From the NCBI GenBank assembly GCA_026027325.1, contig JAMSLZ010000001.1, positions 1,860,001 to 1,924,000 on the forward strand: a stretch of 64,000 nucleotides of DNA, read 5' to 3'. The stretch comes from Actinomucor elegans (Eukaryota; Mucoromycota; Mucoromycetes; Mucorales; Mucoraceae). Below the pieces are notes generated by a model. It searched no databases and was not told the origin of the DNA. It saw only the letters and a list, made by a program, of their open reading frames with translations. The translations under genes and the position numbers were made by a program. Position 1 is the stretch's first letter, and each line of letters begins with the position of its first letter. Shown here one piece after another: positions 13,167 to 25,404 of the stretch.

Positions 13167-15347
13167 ATGTCTTCTGCGTTTGTACCCGAAAGTAGTGGCT
13201 CACCTCAACAGCAAAGGCAACCAGAACAAACTAGACCGAAAAGACCGAGATCTAGCTTGGCAGTAAGTTTGAATGTGTACCGAGATGAACTCTATTACTA
13301 ATGGCCATTGCTATCAGTGTATCCGTTGTCGTAAAAAGAAAGTCAAATGTGATTTCGTTCAACCTACCTGTGGCCGCTGTGCTATTGCAGGTCTACCTTG
13401 TAGTTATGCAACTCCACCTCGTCGAGTCGATGGTCATGCCTTTGATCAACTCGGTAATCATGTCGAAGAATTAAAAGAAAGAATGCAGAAAATGCAGTCG
13501 GAATTAGCCATGATGAAGAACAATTTACACCCTTTTGCTTCTTCAACCACCAGTGCTTCGGCCAACCCTCAGGATGATATGGACTCAGGCCATTCAACCC
13601 CTCTAATGATGGCGTCTGATAACAATAATATGGCTCTAGCTGCCTCTTCGAGCAGTGAACAGTCTGTCACTTGGAAATTATCGTTGTCACCTTCGGGGTT
13701 GAGAATTGATACCAATATTGCTAGCGTAGCTGACCTTTATCGCATCTTATTGAACGGTATTAGTCAATTGAATATCAATAATGATTCCACTACCAGTTTA
13801 TTCAACCCGGAAAGCACCAATAGCCCTTTGTCATCGCATGCTTCGAACCATCGACGTGCTCAACCTTCTTCCACAAAGTTGCCTGGTAGAAGAACAGGCA
13901 ATTATCTGGATAATATGATGGACACATCCACTTCTTCATTGGACAAAGGAGGCCGCTTATGGGAAGTCGATGATAACGAAGCTCGAAAAATTCTTCAAGA
14001 AAAGAAAACTAGTGAAGATACACTGCCCAAAGAAGCCCTGGATAATCTGATGCATACTTGTTATCACACCTGTTTCCTCGCTTACCAAATCGTGGACAAA
14101 GACAGTTTTATGCAACAATACATGTCAGATGAAGGCCTTGAGCCTTTGTTGGCCAATTCGATTAACGCTTGGGTATCCAAACATGGTTGTATCTATCATC
14201 ACGCTGCACCAAACGCGTCTACTACCAGTATGGGCGAAGTTTACTTTAAAAACGCGCGTCAGCTACTAAAGAAATGCTTTGATATTAGCAGTCCTATGAC
14301 AATCCATGCGCTATTGAACTTGTACATGTATCAACTCAGCAGTGAACGGTCGAGCCTGGCTTATCTCTACATTGGATTGGCGATTCGCATGGCACAGGAC
14401 CTTAAGTTTCACAAAAAGGAACACATGTCGGCTGATTTGAACCAACGCGAGACCAACAAACGATTATGGTGGTCTGCTTACTGGCTTGATCTTTGTGCTG
14501 CCTTGGAGTCCAACAGACCTACTATGGTTGATGATAAAGATTGCGATTTGGATTATCCTGTACGTCTTGATCATGAAGACGATGAGACAGGTTACCGTAT
14601 TCATTTTGCCGTGTATTCTATCAAGCTGATGCGTATTCGAAAAGACATTACCAAACATTTACCAAGTGAGCAATCAGGCCAATCGCTCCTGTCTGCTATT
14701 TCTCGTTTGGAAAACGCATTGACCAATTGGATGGGTGAATTACCTTTGGATTTACACTTTGAGGAAATGAGTTTCCAAAAAACAGGCTCATTCCGGGACG
14801 AAGCTTGTTTGATCCTTAATATTCAATATCAAACTACTTGGATCATGCTGCACAAGTTCTTTTTGCCCAAGCAAGATCAAACAGCTACACCGGTTGCCTT
14901 ATTATCCTTGAACATCTGTACCAAGTCTGCCAATTTGATTACGCGTATGCTTAGTATCTATGCTGCTCATTTGCATTGGTGTCAATTCTTTTATGCTATG
15001 GATGGCATCATTGCCTCTGTTACTATTCATCAAGTCAATGCGCTTTCCAGTGAAAAAGAAGTTTCTTGTTTGGCTCAACGCAATTTGATCATTACTGCCT
15101 CTGTATTGAAAGAATCGCCTTTGATGTACATGGTCAAAGTATGTGAAATCATTGAAAGTATTGAAGGATTCTTGAAAAAGAATGGACTTTCTTCTGATCT
15201 CAGTGACCTGCCTCCTATCAATGAAGACTCTGTCAATCAACAATCCATTTCTTCTGTATTCCACCCAGCCGTCTTTGAATCACAGCAACATATGATGCCT
15301 CAACAATCTCAACAGCAGCAGCAGCAGCAACAACAACAACAACAACC

Positions 15348-15408
<61 letters not shown>

Positions 15409-16374
15409 TCACAACCACAACAGCAACAGCCAGCATTGCAATACGCTGAATCACCTTCTATTCAATCTCAACATACAATGATGAATTCACCTCAATCTCA
15501 TCATTCTTCTTCTACTACTACCATGACCAACATCCGCGTTCCTTCTCAACTTTCAGCAGCCAATGCCATGTTCCCGAACACGAGTAGTAGTAATAGTAGT
15601 AGTAACAATAATGCTGCTGCTGGTCAACAGCAATCTATCCATAAACCTGTAAATAACACCATGTATCAAGGTGGCATGTTGATGGAAAATAGCATGTTTT
15701 TAGGCGACCCTCTCATGAACTTTAGCCTACCTCCACAAGGCAATAACGATATGGATCAATTATTATTAAGAAACATGGGCTTTGATCTTAATAACGGCAA
15801 TCCTAACGCTGGTAACTCAGACTATGGCATGTTGAACAATACAACACCTTCCTCCAACGCCTCCTATGCAGGTAGTTATGAAAACTATGGATATAATCAT
15901 CATCATTCTCAATACAATACCACGTCCACTGCTACTACCACCACTACTGTATCTGTCACCGAATCGACCAATTCAAATGCATACCCTCACTTTTTGAATA
16001 ACGCGGATCTGTTTGGTTTACCCCAAGCACCACAATCTCATCCTCCTCCACCTCCTCCTCCACAAGCACAGCAACAACAACAGCCGCCGCCTCAACAACC
16101 GACAGGAGTTCCTTATCCTACCAATAACTTTGATCCAAGTCACTTGTTTGGTACGATGAATATGGATCCTGCTACCATGAGTGCTTTGCTGTATAATAAT
16201 GTACCTCAATTCAATAATACGCCTTCATTTAATAGCAATAGTAGCAGTAATAACAGTAATACCAACAGCAACAACAACAATAATAACGCAGCAGCACCAA
16301 CAGAAGAAGAATTACTGTACGGTAGTGTCGGTGGAAGAAAGCGTGTACATCGAGATTGGGAAGACACAGCTTAG
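13167..16374 (+). CDS. Large Zn2Cys6 transcription factor with fungal-specific regulatory domain
   Basis: Two exons, 13167-13262 and 13318-16374, giving 1050 residues. The intron falls exactly before the first zinc-binding Cys. The zinc cluster spans residues 33-60, with the spacing C-x2-C-x6-C ... C-x2-C-x6-C (CIRCRKKKVKC then CGRC), followed by a coiled-coil linker (VEELKERMQKMQSELAMM). A fungal_trans-type middle region (about 270-560) carries LWWSAYWLDLCAALESNRP. The C-terminal third is low-complexity: polyglutamine from about residue 695 to 737, with Asn/Ser/Pro-rich tracts further on, typical of an activation domain. It should be a nuclear DNA-binding regulator; target genes are unknown. 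The CAG/CAA repeat is mixed, which limits slippage. Confidence 0.92.
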
Positions 16375-16954
16375 TTTATATTACTTGAAACGCATATATG
16401 AATCAATAAAAAAGAAAACGTATACATCTGATATAGTGGCGTTTCTATTTTCTTTGAATTTTGAATAATAAAAAGTATCGATATGTAACATTACTTGATT
16501 GTACAATTGAATGGAGCAAGTAATATGTCACAGTTCACTTGAAACAATGGATAAGGTTGTGGGCATCTAACGCTCCGTTAGTATTTTTTACATGAACAAA
16601 AAAAAAGTCTGGATTTGAAATACAAGCAGTAGAGATATACTCTATAACTATGATCGAGTATACTGTTTCATTCCATTAAAATCAATATAATACTATTTCA
16701 TTATGTAGTTTTTCATGATTTTTGTATTGACTACCAGTGATTTAATAATAATGCCGGATGCTTTGGTCTCTATTTTTTTAAACGCAACCAATTTGCCGAT
16801 ACACAAAATTATCACAATTTGTTTAGAATCGAATGGATTATTGAATGAAGCTAAAAATTGCCTTTTATTTTATCATTTTTAAAGCACTTTCTTGATGCTC
16901 TAAGGGAAATATTATGAGATTTTACATCTTAGCCCTGCGAGAGAATATCTTTCG

Positions 16955-16956
<2 letters not shown>

Positions 16957-16995
<39 letters not shown>
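16957..16995. repeat. Poly-T tract of 39 nt
   Basis: Uninterrupted run of 39 T, followed about 45 nt later by a dispersed-repeat fragment in reverse orientation. Confidence 0.9.
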
Positions 16996-16999
<4 letters not shown>

Positions 17000-17040
17000 G
17001 CGACCCATTTCTATTAGCATTTTTACATTTTAGACTATCT

Positions 17041-17066
17041 AACCTGGTTTAATGTCGCATTTGATT
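17041..17066 (-). repeat. Dispersed repeat fragment
   Basis: ACCTGGTTTAATGTCGCATT is the reverse complement of the family core. Confidence 0.5.
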
Positions 17067-18183
17067 ATTTTATCAAGTTCAGAATAAGCTGAAGTATCTA
17101 CTAGAGTACTTTTTTTTTCAAGTAAAATACAAAGATTATGTTATATTTTATCCATCAATATAATTGTATAGATGATATTGATTTCCATTGATTTATGACA
17201 TTTATTCGCCTATGAAATGGTATGTATGCGTTTCGAGAGGGGTTATAGTGTCAAATAGCAGGCTGGCAAATAAACATGAATGTCAAAAAATAACATTAAA
17301 TTGAAAAAGGTAGCGCGAAAAATGTTATGATCTGTTGGACATGGCATTTATTGGCCCGATCAACCGTATCCTAGCCGGATCATTACATATATATACAAGG
17401 TTTTAATGGTATTGAGGCTGTTGGGAGACTAGCTGTATAAATCAACATTGTTTATATATATATATAGCTCAAAGTATATAATAACACTTTATTTGTCGTA
17501 TAAAAGCAAGCATAGCCCATACAAGCAAACGTAAGCGGTGACTCCAACAGAGAATTAAGTGAAGAACCACGTAAAATGCGCTAAATCTCCCTTTTATCTG
17601 CCTCTATGTGGTAAACAAAGCATGAAAGCACTCTTTACGCTGTAGAAAATCAGTTTGTGCTATAAACTATAGCTCTAAAATAATCTATAACAACACTATT
17701 AAAAACTGGTGTCAATGTATTTAACTAGGAGGCTCTTGGTTTATATTGACTATCGATTAAAATCCCACATCTTCTGTCAAAGCATTACTGACATACACAA
17801 AATGCATCAACAAAGTTTGCGTGGAATACAATGAAGTATCGAGTAGTGTATAAAAAAGGCACGAGGCTTGCTTTTGGATTGATGAATTTATGATAAAAGC
17901 GAATACCCTTTAATAGATATATTAGACTTATGTTACTAATGTATAATGTATTAAGAATGCAGCCTTTGCGCTGCACACAAAAAAGATCTTCCTGTAAAAA
18001 AAAAAAAAAGTGAATCCAAAGTTACTTTTTTCAGAAACTGCCCCATTTTGGATTTGCCGCTTTTTGGCTGATTCCAGTCCAACCTCGCATCCAAGGAGCA
18101 TTACTTGTCCAGAATACAGAGTTGCATTTACTGAAACGTCCAACATCTAAAGCCCTCAGAATCTAGCATTTCGCGTCAAATTA

Positions 18184-18237
18184 AATCTATAGATTTATAG
18201 ATTTCGCTGTGATCTTAGTTTGATACCGCATCTGATG
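18184..18237 (-). repeat. Dispersed repeat copy, diverged
   Basis: AATCTATAGATTTATAGATT, then TGATCTTAGTTTGATACCGC, matches the family in reverse: dyad first, then core. Confidence 0.5.
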
Positions 18238-19531
18238 ATTAATTAATCTTTTGGGTCTTTTTGAGCCTTTACCAATGTTACCTGCAAACTGTATTCTATG
18301 TGTTGCGATATCATTGTATGGATTCATTCATGTACTGACTCACTTGTCTATTTGTTAATACATGCTATAACTCTCATTAAAGCACTCGGATTTGACTTTG
18401 TTATCATCAAAAAGATTTCCCTCCTGCTATGGGAAACAAATCTACAGCGCATGTTTCAAGAAGGAAGATTTTTGTTTTATCGTGAATAGTTCTGATTGGG
18501 TAAAGGAACTCTACAATAAAAAAGAATTTTTAGTTTACTTCCTCTCACCAAAAAATGACTTTTGATTTATTTTGAAACGATTTTAATATATGTAGAGTAC
18601 TAGTGAAAAGGTGAAACAACTATCCAAGAATGCTGTAAGTTACCTTGAAATTTGTGAAATTTCATTTTAAAGTATGTACCTTTTGAAATCAATCAAAAAT
18701 TCTCGGATGCCTGTATTGTTTGTCTGTGATTAAAATACGAAATCTTTCTCTTTTGTCTCGTTTTCTGCTGCAATTTTCACCTCTTCTACTTTAACACAAT
18801 TGTTTCATAACAAGAATGATCAAGCTGATACGAATTCTGCTAGTAAACTGTGTAAAGAATGGCGTTATGTATAGAATGTCGTAAAGGCCATATTGAATTA
18901 TGTATTAAAAAGTGCAAGTTATTTCCGACCAGCGTGAGGATTATCAAGAGTTTGATTTAATACTATAAAGCCGAATTGGTTTATATGTCGAAAATCGCAA
19001 TATGTATATGTGCGTTTGCTTTTACACATTTTAAGCAAAAGCTTGTTTTAAACTATATCTTAAAAATGAATTCCTGCAGTCAAAAGATATGATCAAAACT
19101 TGAGAAACCAGGGACCAAACTCGTACAGCTTTTTGATAAATGAATTTAAACCGGCGTCGAGATCCAGTTACGCGTTTTGTAAACAATAAAGGAGCATTGG
19201 AGCTTCCGACCATGACATTAACCAATAGAAACCTGTATGTTGGTGCTGTATTCAACTGATGATATGGTCATGTTTCGTCTATTTTGTAACAGAAAACGCA
19301 GTTTTTTCCCCCTGTGTTTCTGCTTCTTTCTCTTTAACGTTTAAAAAAACATAAAGGTAACATACTTGACAAGAAGACTTCGGGAGAAAAAGGGACAAAA
19401 AATGAGCCAACAATCTTTTTTTTAACTCGGAACTTACACATGTTGCGGGGCTTATTTGTATATAAAAGAGAGAGGGGCCATTTTCTTCTTTTCTTCTTTT
19501 TTTTTTTTTTTTTTTTTTACCCATTAACACA

Positions 19532-22012
19532 ATGTCCACTGTTTCTTCTAACAAAACCAAACCTGGTAGGCCTTCTACTTCCCTTAGTTCGCACTTGCCA
19601 ACTACTTCAGACGAAATGGTATCAGTTTCTAGTAGACAACGTCAAAACAAAAAGGACGAGGTTGGAAATTATATCATATAATGATACACCAATCTCATTG
19701 TTTCTCCATAGGCTATACGCAAGAAAATAGAATCAGAGTTATTAAAGAAAAGAGGTACATCCACAAGGATCCGACAAACTAAAAAGATTGCAGGCACTGT
19801 ATCTGCTTTAAGACCTGCACAAGCACTTACGGTGCGAGAAACCATTTTGGTGATTGAAGCTGCACAATTGATGGCAGCTAAACGAAGCGATTGTGTCTTA
19901 GTAGTAGATGATGAAGAGCATCTGAGTGGTATTTTTACTGTGAGTAATTCAATTGATATATAAACTGCAGCGTATTCTAATATTTTATAAAGGCCAAGGA
20001 TTTAGCTTATCGTGTAGTTGCAGATAACCTGGATGCAAGGTACACAGTTCAAATTCAATTTTTAATTTTAATACTAACACGTTAGTTTAGAGCAACTACA
20101 GTAGCTGATATCATGACTAAAAATCCAATGTGTGTCACTGCTGATACTTCTGCTCAAGATGCATTGAATTTAATGGTTTCTCGTGGGTTTCGTCATCTGG
20201 CAAGTGGGCTTATCACAAAAAAAAATCATTCGATATATATATCTAATTCCCTTAAATAGCCTGTCTGTAATGAAGAAGGTGATATATTTGGCTTATTAGA
20301 CATTACAAAGTGTATTTATGAAGCATTACATAAAATGGAAAAGGCGTATGGATCTTCTCGTAAGCTCTATGACGCATTAGAAGGTGTGGAACGCGAATGG
20401 GCCAACAGTCCAGTTCAATTCGTACAATATATGGAAGCATTACGTGATAAAATGTCTTGTCCTGATCTTACAACCGTATTGGACCATTCAGACCCTGTAC
20501 AGGTAGCCGTCAAAGCTCAAGTACGCGAAGTAGCTAGACTGATGAAGGATCATCATACTACTGCGGTATTGGTAATGGATCATGGAGGTTTGGCTGGTAT
20601 TTTTACTGTAAGTATATATATATATAGACTATAATAATCCTTTGGTGGTACACGGACCAACTGATACTTTATTTAGTCAAAAGACATTGTTTTACGTGTT
20701 ATTGCTGCTGGTTTAGCTCCAGATAGTTGCTCAGTCGTTCGTGTTATGACACCTCATCCTGACACCGCTTTACCTTCTACTAGTATTCTAGATGCTTTAA
20801 AAAAAATGCATGGTAAATAGGCTAAAACTATATAGAAGAATCAGATGATTTTTACTTACCAATTATTATCAGATGGTCATTACTTGAACTTGCCCGTATT
20901 GGATGAAGATCGAAACATTGTTGGTTTGATTGACGTTCTCCGTTTAACCTATGCCACTCTTGAACAAGTAATTATACTTTATAGCATCATTTGTATTTGC
21001 CATTTGACTTATTTTTTCATCTCCTCCATCTTAGATCAATAGCATCGAAGGAAATCAAGGTGAAGGTGGTAAATTCTGGAGCAGTTTAGCTGCAAGTGAT
21101 CAAACCGAGACCGAATCCGCTATTTCCGATTCCCTCTCGCAAGCTGCCAATTCTCACATGTTTCAACCTTCTTCCCCACAATATGAACACAACCGTCTTT
21201 CTCCACAACCTATGCCTGGCCATGCACCTACCTTTACTGGTCTTGGCTATGCTGAACTCACTCCCAATGATTCAGCTTCAGGTATCAATGACAGTGATAA
21301 CCATTCTACCATTAGCTCTCATGTCAATACCAACGGCAATACCTTTTCATTCAAGTTCAATTACGGCAATAAAACCCACCGATTCCGCCACGATACCACC
21401 AACTTCCAGGGCTTGTTGGAAGTCATTCAACAAAAAATCATGAATGAACATTTATCTATTTCCCAATCTTATGTAGCTATCAACAAAGAGGAAGAGGAGG
21501 ATTGGTTATCTGTCGCTTATCTGGATGATGAGAATGATGAAGTGTTGATGACCTGTGATTCAGATTTGATAGATTCAGTACAAATTGCCAAGAAGTCTGG
21601 ATTGGATCGTGTTCGACTGTTTGTACACGATGCTATGGCTGAACGTCTCGAGTTGGCTAATTCACATAGCCAAGAAAAGATGATAGAGGTGCCTGCTAGT
21701 CAACCTACGACGTTGGGTCATTTATTAGCGAATTCTACAGCAAGCTTACCAGAACCAGTTGCACCAAATGAAGATTTAAGTGATATCAAAGAGGAAGAGG
21801 AAGAGGAAGAGGAAGAGGAGGAAGAGGTTGTGACAAGAAAGAGAAAATCATCCACTACCAGATCCATTGGGAAAAGAGATTTGGCTGCTGAATATAATCT
21901 TCCTATTCCACAAGATATGTTATTGCCTGCTGCCATTACATTTTTGGGTGTAGTGATTCTAGGTGTCTTTACTATTTCTAAGTTGACAGGCAATAGTAAC
22001 ACGCGTTATTAG
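19532..22012 (+). CDS. CBS-domain and PB1-domain membrane-anchored protein (Mug70-like)
   Basis: Eight exons: 19532-19660, 19712-19939, 19993-20039, 20091-20199, 20260-20607, 20677-20812, 20873-20967, 21035-22012, giving 689 residues. Four CBS motifs form two pairs (about 70-195 and 225-385). They are visible as repeated patterns such as SGIFTAKDLAYRV, FRHLPVCNEEG, AGIFTSKDIVLRV and YLNLPVLDEDRNIVGLIDVL. A PB1-like domain follows (FSFKFNYGNKTHRFRH to RVRLFVHD), then a Glu-rich stretch and a C-terminal hydrophobic helix (FLGVVILGVFTIS), suggesting a tail anchor. Fungal proteins with the CBS2-PB1-TM layout are known (S. pombe Mug70), but their biochemical role is poorly defined; CBS pairs usually bind adenosine nucleotides. 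The fourth intron (20200-20259) has a GC donor, required to keep the CBS frame. Confidence 0.88.
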
Positions 22013-22339
22013 ATGAATGATAGAATTTATTTACGCGAGTCGTGATGATGTATACTACAACGATAACATAACCATATTTACATACACAACCAACCTTCTT
22101 TTATATTTATTCTACAGCAAGCTTCCAACTAATCATATCTACTTAATAATAAACTTTTATATATATACATATCCTTAAACAGCGAACTTTGATTTATATG
22201 TTTGAGGAAAGGTAGTACCGAATATAGTTATACCGAGAAACCACTGACGGTTTCAGATGGGTTGGGATCTAGATATATGTGCAAACATATCAAACATGAT
22301 GATTATTAATGAGCAAACGCGTGAATGAAATGGATATAG

Positions 22340-22443
22340 TACAGTAAAACTAGTGTTTTCAACAAATAGAACAACTCATTTGGAGCATAAATTATTATTT
22401 AAATGTTGCATTGAGTCAAGATCAGTCGCGAGATCTAGAGATT
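22340..22443 (+). repeat. Dispersed repeat copy, long version
   Basis: Contains in order ACAGTAAAACTAGTG, CAACTCATTTGGAGCATAAA, AAATGTTGCATTGAGTCAAG and CGCGAGATCTAGAG. It aligns over about 100 bp with the reverse complement of 23714-23820, at roughly 70 percent identity by eye. Confidence 0.65.
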
Positions 22444-23713
22444 ACTGCATCATGCTAATTTTCGAACTGGTTTGAAAATTTTGAGGCTCAAGAATAATCA
22501 TGCCAGAAATTGAAAACATTTTTTGTAGCAGACATTCTGCGTCATTTTTTTTTCTTTTTTACCCTTTCGATGACATTGCCAACAATCATAGTTTCGTTTG
22601 AATATTACAAATTTTGTAATAATACCAATTCAGAAGGATAAAACCTTGGAATATCAAAGTTATTTAGCTCCTTATTGTATATGTATATATACTACAAAGG
22701 CTCATTCATTGAGTGACTAGCCCTAGATGCAGGGAAAAAAAAAAGGGTAAAGCAAAAGATACAACTTGTTTTTTTTATTACTACAATTATTGTTATTTCA
22801 AACTGGTTGTCATGTTGCGCCCTGGGTCGTCGATTTGCTTACCGCAACCAATAGAATTGATGCCCTGAATTTAGTTAACGTTAATCAACATATAGCAAAA
22901 CCAAACAAGAATGAATCAATACAGGTGGCTTATAGAGATATTGCAGAAATGCTACATAGATGAAACAGTGCATCTATAGTAAAGGCACGAATACACATCA
23001 TAGCACGAGTCTTGTAATAAATCCACGTGCCTTATATAGATAATTGTGTTTCTTGTTCACAGATAATTCCTTTCACTGGTTTTCTCGGTATAACTATATT
23101 TGGGTACAGCCATGCAGTCGGTCCTCAATTCATTGATATCGTTGATGGATAGCCAGACGAGAATTTAAACACTGTTTATACATTCATATGGATCGTTTTT
23201 TACCTTGTATAATCTCTCTATATCACTTTCTCAGTATTTTTCTATATGTCTACAACATTTCATTAATATGTAATGTTCCAAAATCTAAGGTATCCACTTC
23301 ATTGACAGCGGTGATTCAATCAAAGATCCATGGTGTCTTCGACAGAAATAGTTGAAATAAAGAGACCGTATGCATTCAACAGCTAACAAAATACAGCTCT
23401 TTGCTCCGACCAATATATAGATCAAATATAACTCTTTATAATACATGCATTTTTGTAGGGATGTCAATATGTAACAAGGAGTTCAGCAACTCCGATATAA
23501 TACCGTTTTATCCCTCTGAAGCTATATTTTTTCATTATTTCTTAACCAACCTTGTACCATTCAAAAGACAACAAGACTGTCTACAAGATTTTGTATAAAA
23601 TAAGTATGGAATATTACATCAGGTGCCTGTTACAAAAGTGTTTCCAATTTCTAGTATTACGTTCTGAGTTGCAATTTTCAGAAAACCCAGCTAGGAAGTT
23701 GTCATGGGGCAGT

Positions 23714-23820
23714 AGAGATCTCTAGATCTCTCGGCTGATCTCGGTTCAATGTCACAACTGAAATGCAGTTCATGCTCAGAATGAACTGTTGTAACTGTTG
23801 AAACATTAGTTTTGCTGTAG
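23714..23820 (-). repeat. Dispersed repeat copy, long version, inverted
   Basis: Read on the minus strand it contains TTCATTCTGAGCATGAACTG, TGTGACATTGAACCGAGATC and GAGAGATCTAGAGATC. It is the inverted partner of 22340-22443. Confidence 0.65.
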
Positions 23821-25404
23821 TAAGTTTACTGTGTTGCTATATTTGCTCTTTAATTGCATTCGTTATATGTTTCCTTTTACTATATTCCTTATCACTAAAA
23901 CGAGAATACCACTCAATCGAAAGAAAACTGGATATCACCCTTATAATCATCATTCGTATATCATCCATTTTTCATAATTGATTTGGTTACATAGCAGATA
24001 GGCTCTGTATATTCAGGGCGCGGTCCAAATGATGAATTTGTCTATTTAGTAAAGTACTACATGTAGTGTTTGTTGTTTTGGGTTCATATGGTGACACCCT
24101 ACAGTAGATAGTAAAGATTCTGTAGTTTTCGATATATAAACTCTTTATTATGTACTGTAAGTCCCAAATATAGACAGGGATACGGTAGACTTGATGTATA
24201 TGTCTGACTGAAAGAGTTTTAGTGATAGAACTGTCATGTAGATAAAATGGTTTTCTGTATCATTGTCCGGCTTCTCCCATGGATTTGAAGTGATGCCAAA
24301 CATCGGAAAACGGAATTGAAGATATTGACAGCGTCATTATTTCTACCAAAAAATGCAGATCGCGAACCATAGAAAATTAAGCTCTGGCAAGCAATAAGGT
24401 TAGTTTATATATGACAAAGTAGGACAAAAGGCCGGTAACATAATAATAATAATAATAAGCCTGACACACTTGATTGTCTGGAACAACGATATAATCTACC
24501 AACATGACGACAACTTTTAGTCATGTTATTATATAACTTATGAGCATTTTATAAAGTTTATCTAACTGTAGAGCGATTGAAACAAAGGAATTTTTCTCAT
24601 CATACAATATCGGATAAGAACCGAAAAAAAAAGTCGTGAGTTTACCATGAATATGTAACCATATGAAAAGCCAGCGGGACCGACATTGAACAAAACGCGG
24701 TCCAGAAAAGCACTACTGCATATACGGAAGAGCCGATCGCCCCGATAAAGTATACAGTCTAATATTTTATATTGGCGTGTGTGAGAATGCCCGCCAAAAT
24801 CTGATAGGATTGATTAGTGATTGACCAAAGGATGTTTTGTTTAGTTATAATAATAATGCAGATATGCTTATCATACAAGCAATAAAGACTGTTTGTACAT
24901 GAAGAATTCATCCCAGTCACTTGTAAAATATTTAAAGATGTTTGTTATTTATCGGATTTTCGTAAGACACATCTTGTCACGCACTGACATTGAGGAAACT
25001 TGTTTCATCCGCTCCAATCTAGCCCTAAACCAACGTCTAAATTCATATGATAAAATCCTAATCAAGTATTTCCGTGTTTTTGGTGTGGGTTCTTTGATTG
25101 TCAATCCATCCCTTAATGGTCTTCCGCTTCTAGAAACAACTCAGGCACATTAAAGCCTAAAAAAAAAGCCACGACGCGTAAAATTTTTTGTAATCAAAGA
25201 TAATATACACAATTGCAACCAGTATATATAGATGCGCTTTTTCCTCTTTTTCTTCTCTTTGCCTCACTTAACTTATTTCGCCACCATCCAATACAATATC
25301 CTTTCAGCAAACCATTTATTCTTTCACTAACTAATCTTTATTTATCCATCTCATCACATCAATACCAAAAAACTTCAAAAATCATCAAAAATCACCAAAA
25401 AAAA

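Larger units (their letters stand above)
16375..19531. other. Intergenic spacer
   Basis: About 3.2 kb with no supported gene. It holds a 39-nt poly-T run (16957-16995), dispersed repeat fragments at 17041-17066 and 18184-18237, and a T-rich leader directly before the CBS-PB1 gene. Open frames here are short and lack domains. Confidence 0.6.
22013..25404. other. Intergenic spacer with inverted repeat pair
   Basis: About 3.4 kb. Two copies of the dispersed repeat lie in opposite orientation at 22340-22443 and 23714-23820. A TAA/ATA microsatellite lies near 24439-24458. No intact gene is supported; open frames at 22766-22963 and 24893-25153 lack recognisable domains. A TATATATA box at 25222-25229 may belong to the DP gene. 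Confidence 0.6.

Noticed and set aside
15233..15454. Minus-strand ORF rich in Val and Ala opposite the polyglutamine region
   Set aside because: It is the mirror of the CAG/CAA repeat in the zinc-cluster gene; similar shadows occur opposite SEC24 (39349-39705) and the CBS-PB1 gene (21718-22002).
20084..20090. Earlier acceptor AG (20083-20084) for exon 4 of the CBS-PB1 gene
   Set aside because: It puts a TAG stop a few codons later; the AG at 20089-20090 restores RATTVADIMTKNP.
25213..25404. Upstream extension of the DP reading frame
   Set aside because: The extension begins at a TTG without any ATG and encodes low-quality sequence; the ATG at 25405 after an A-rich leader is a better start.
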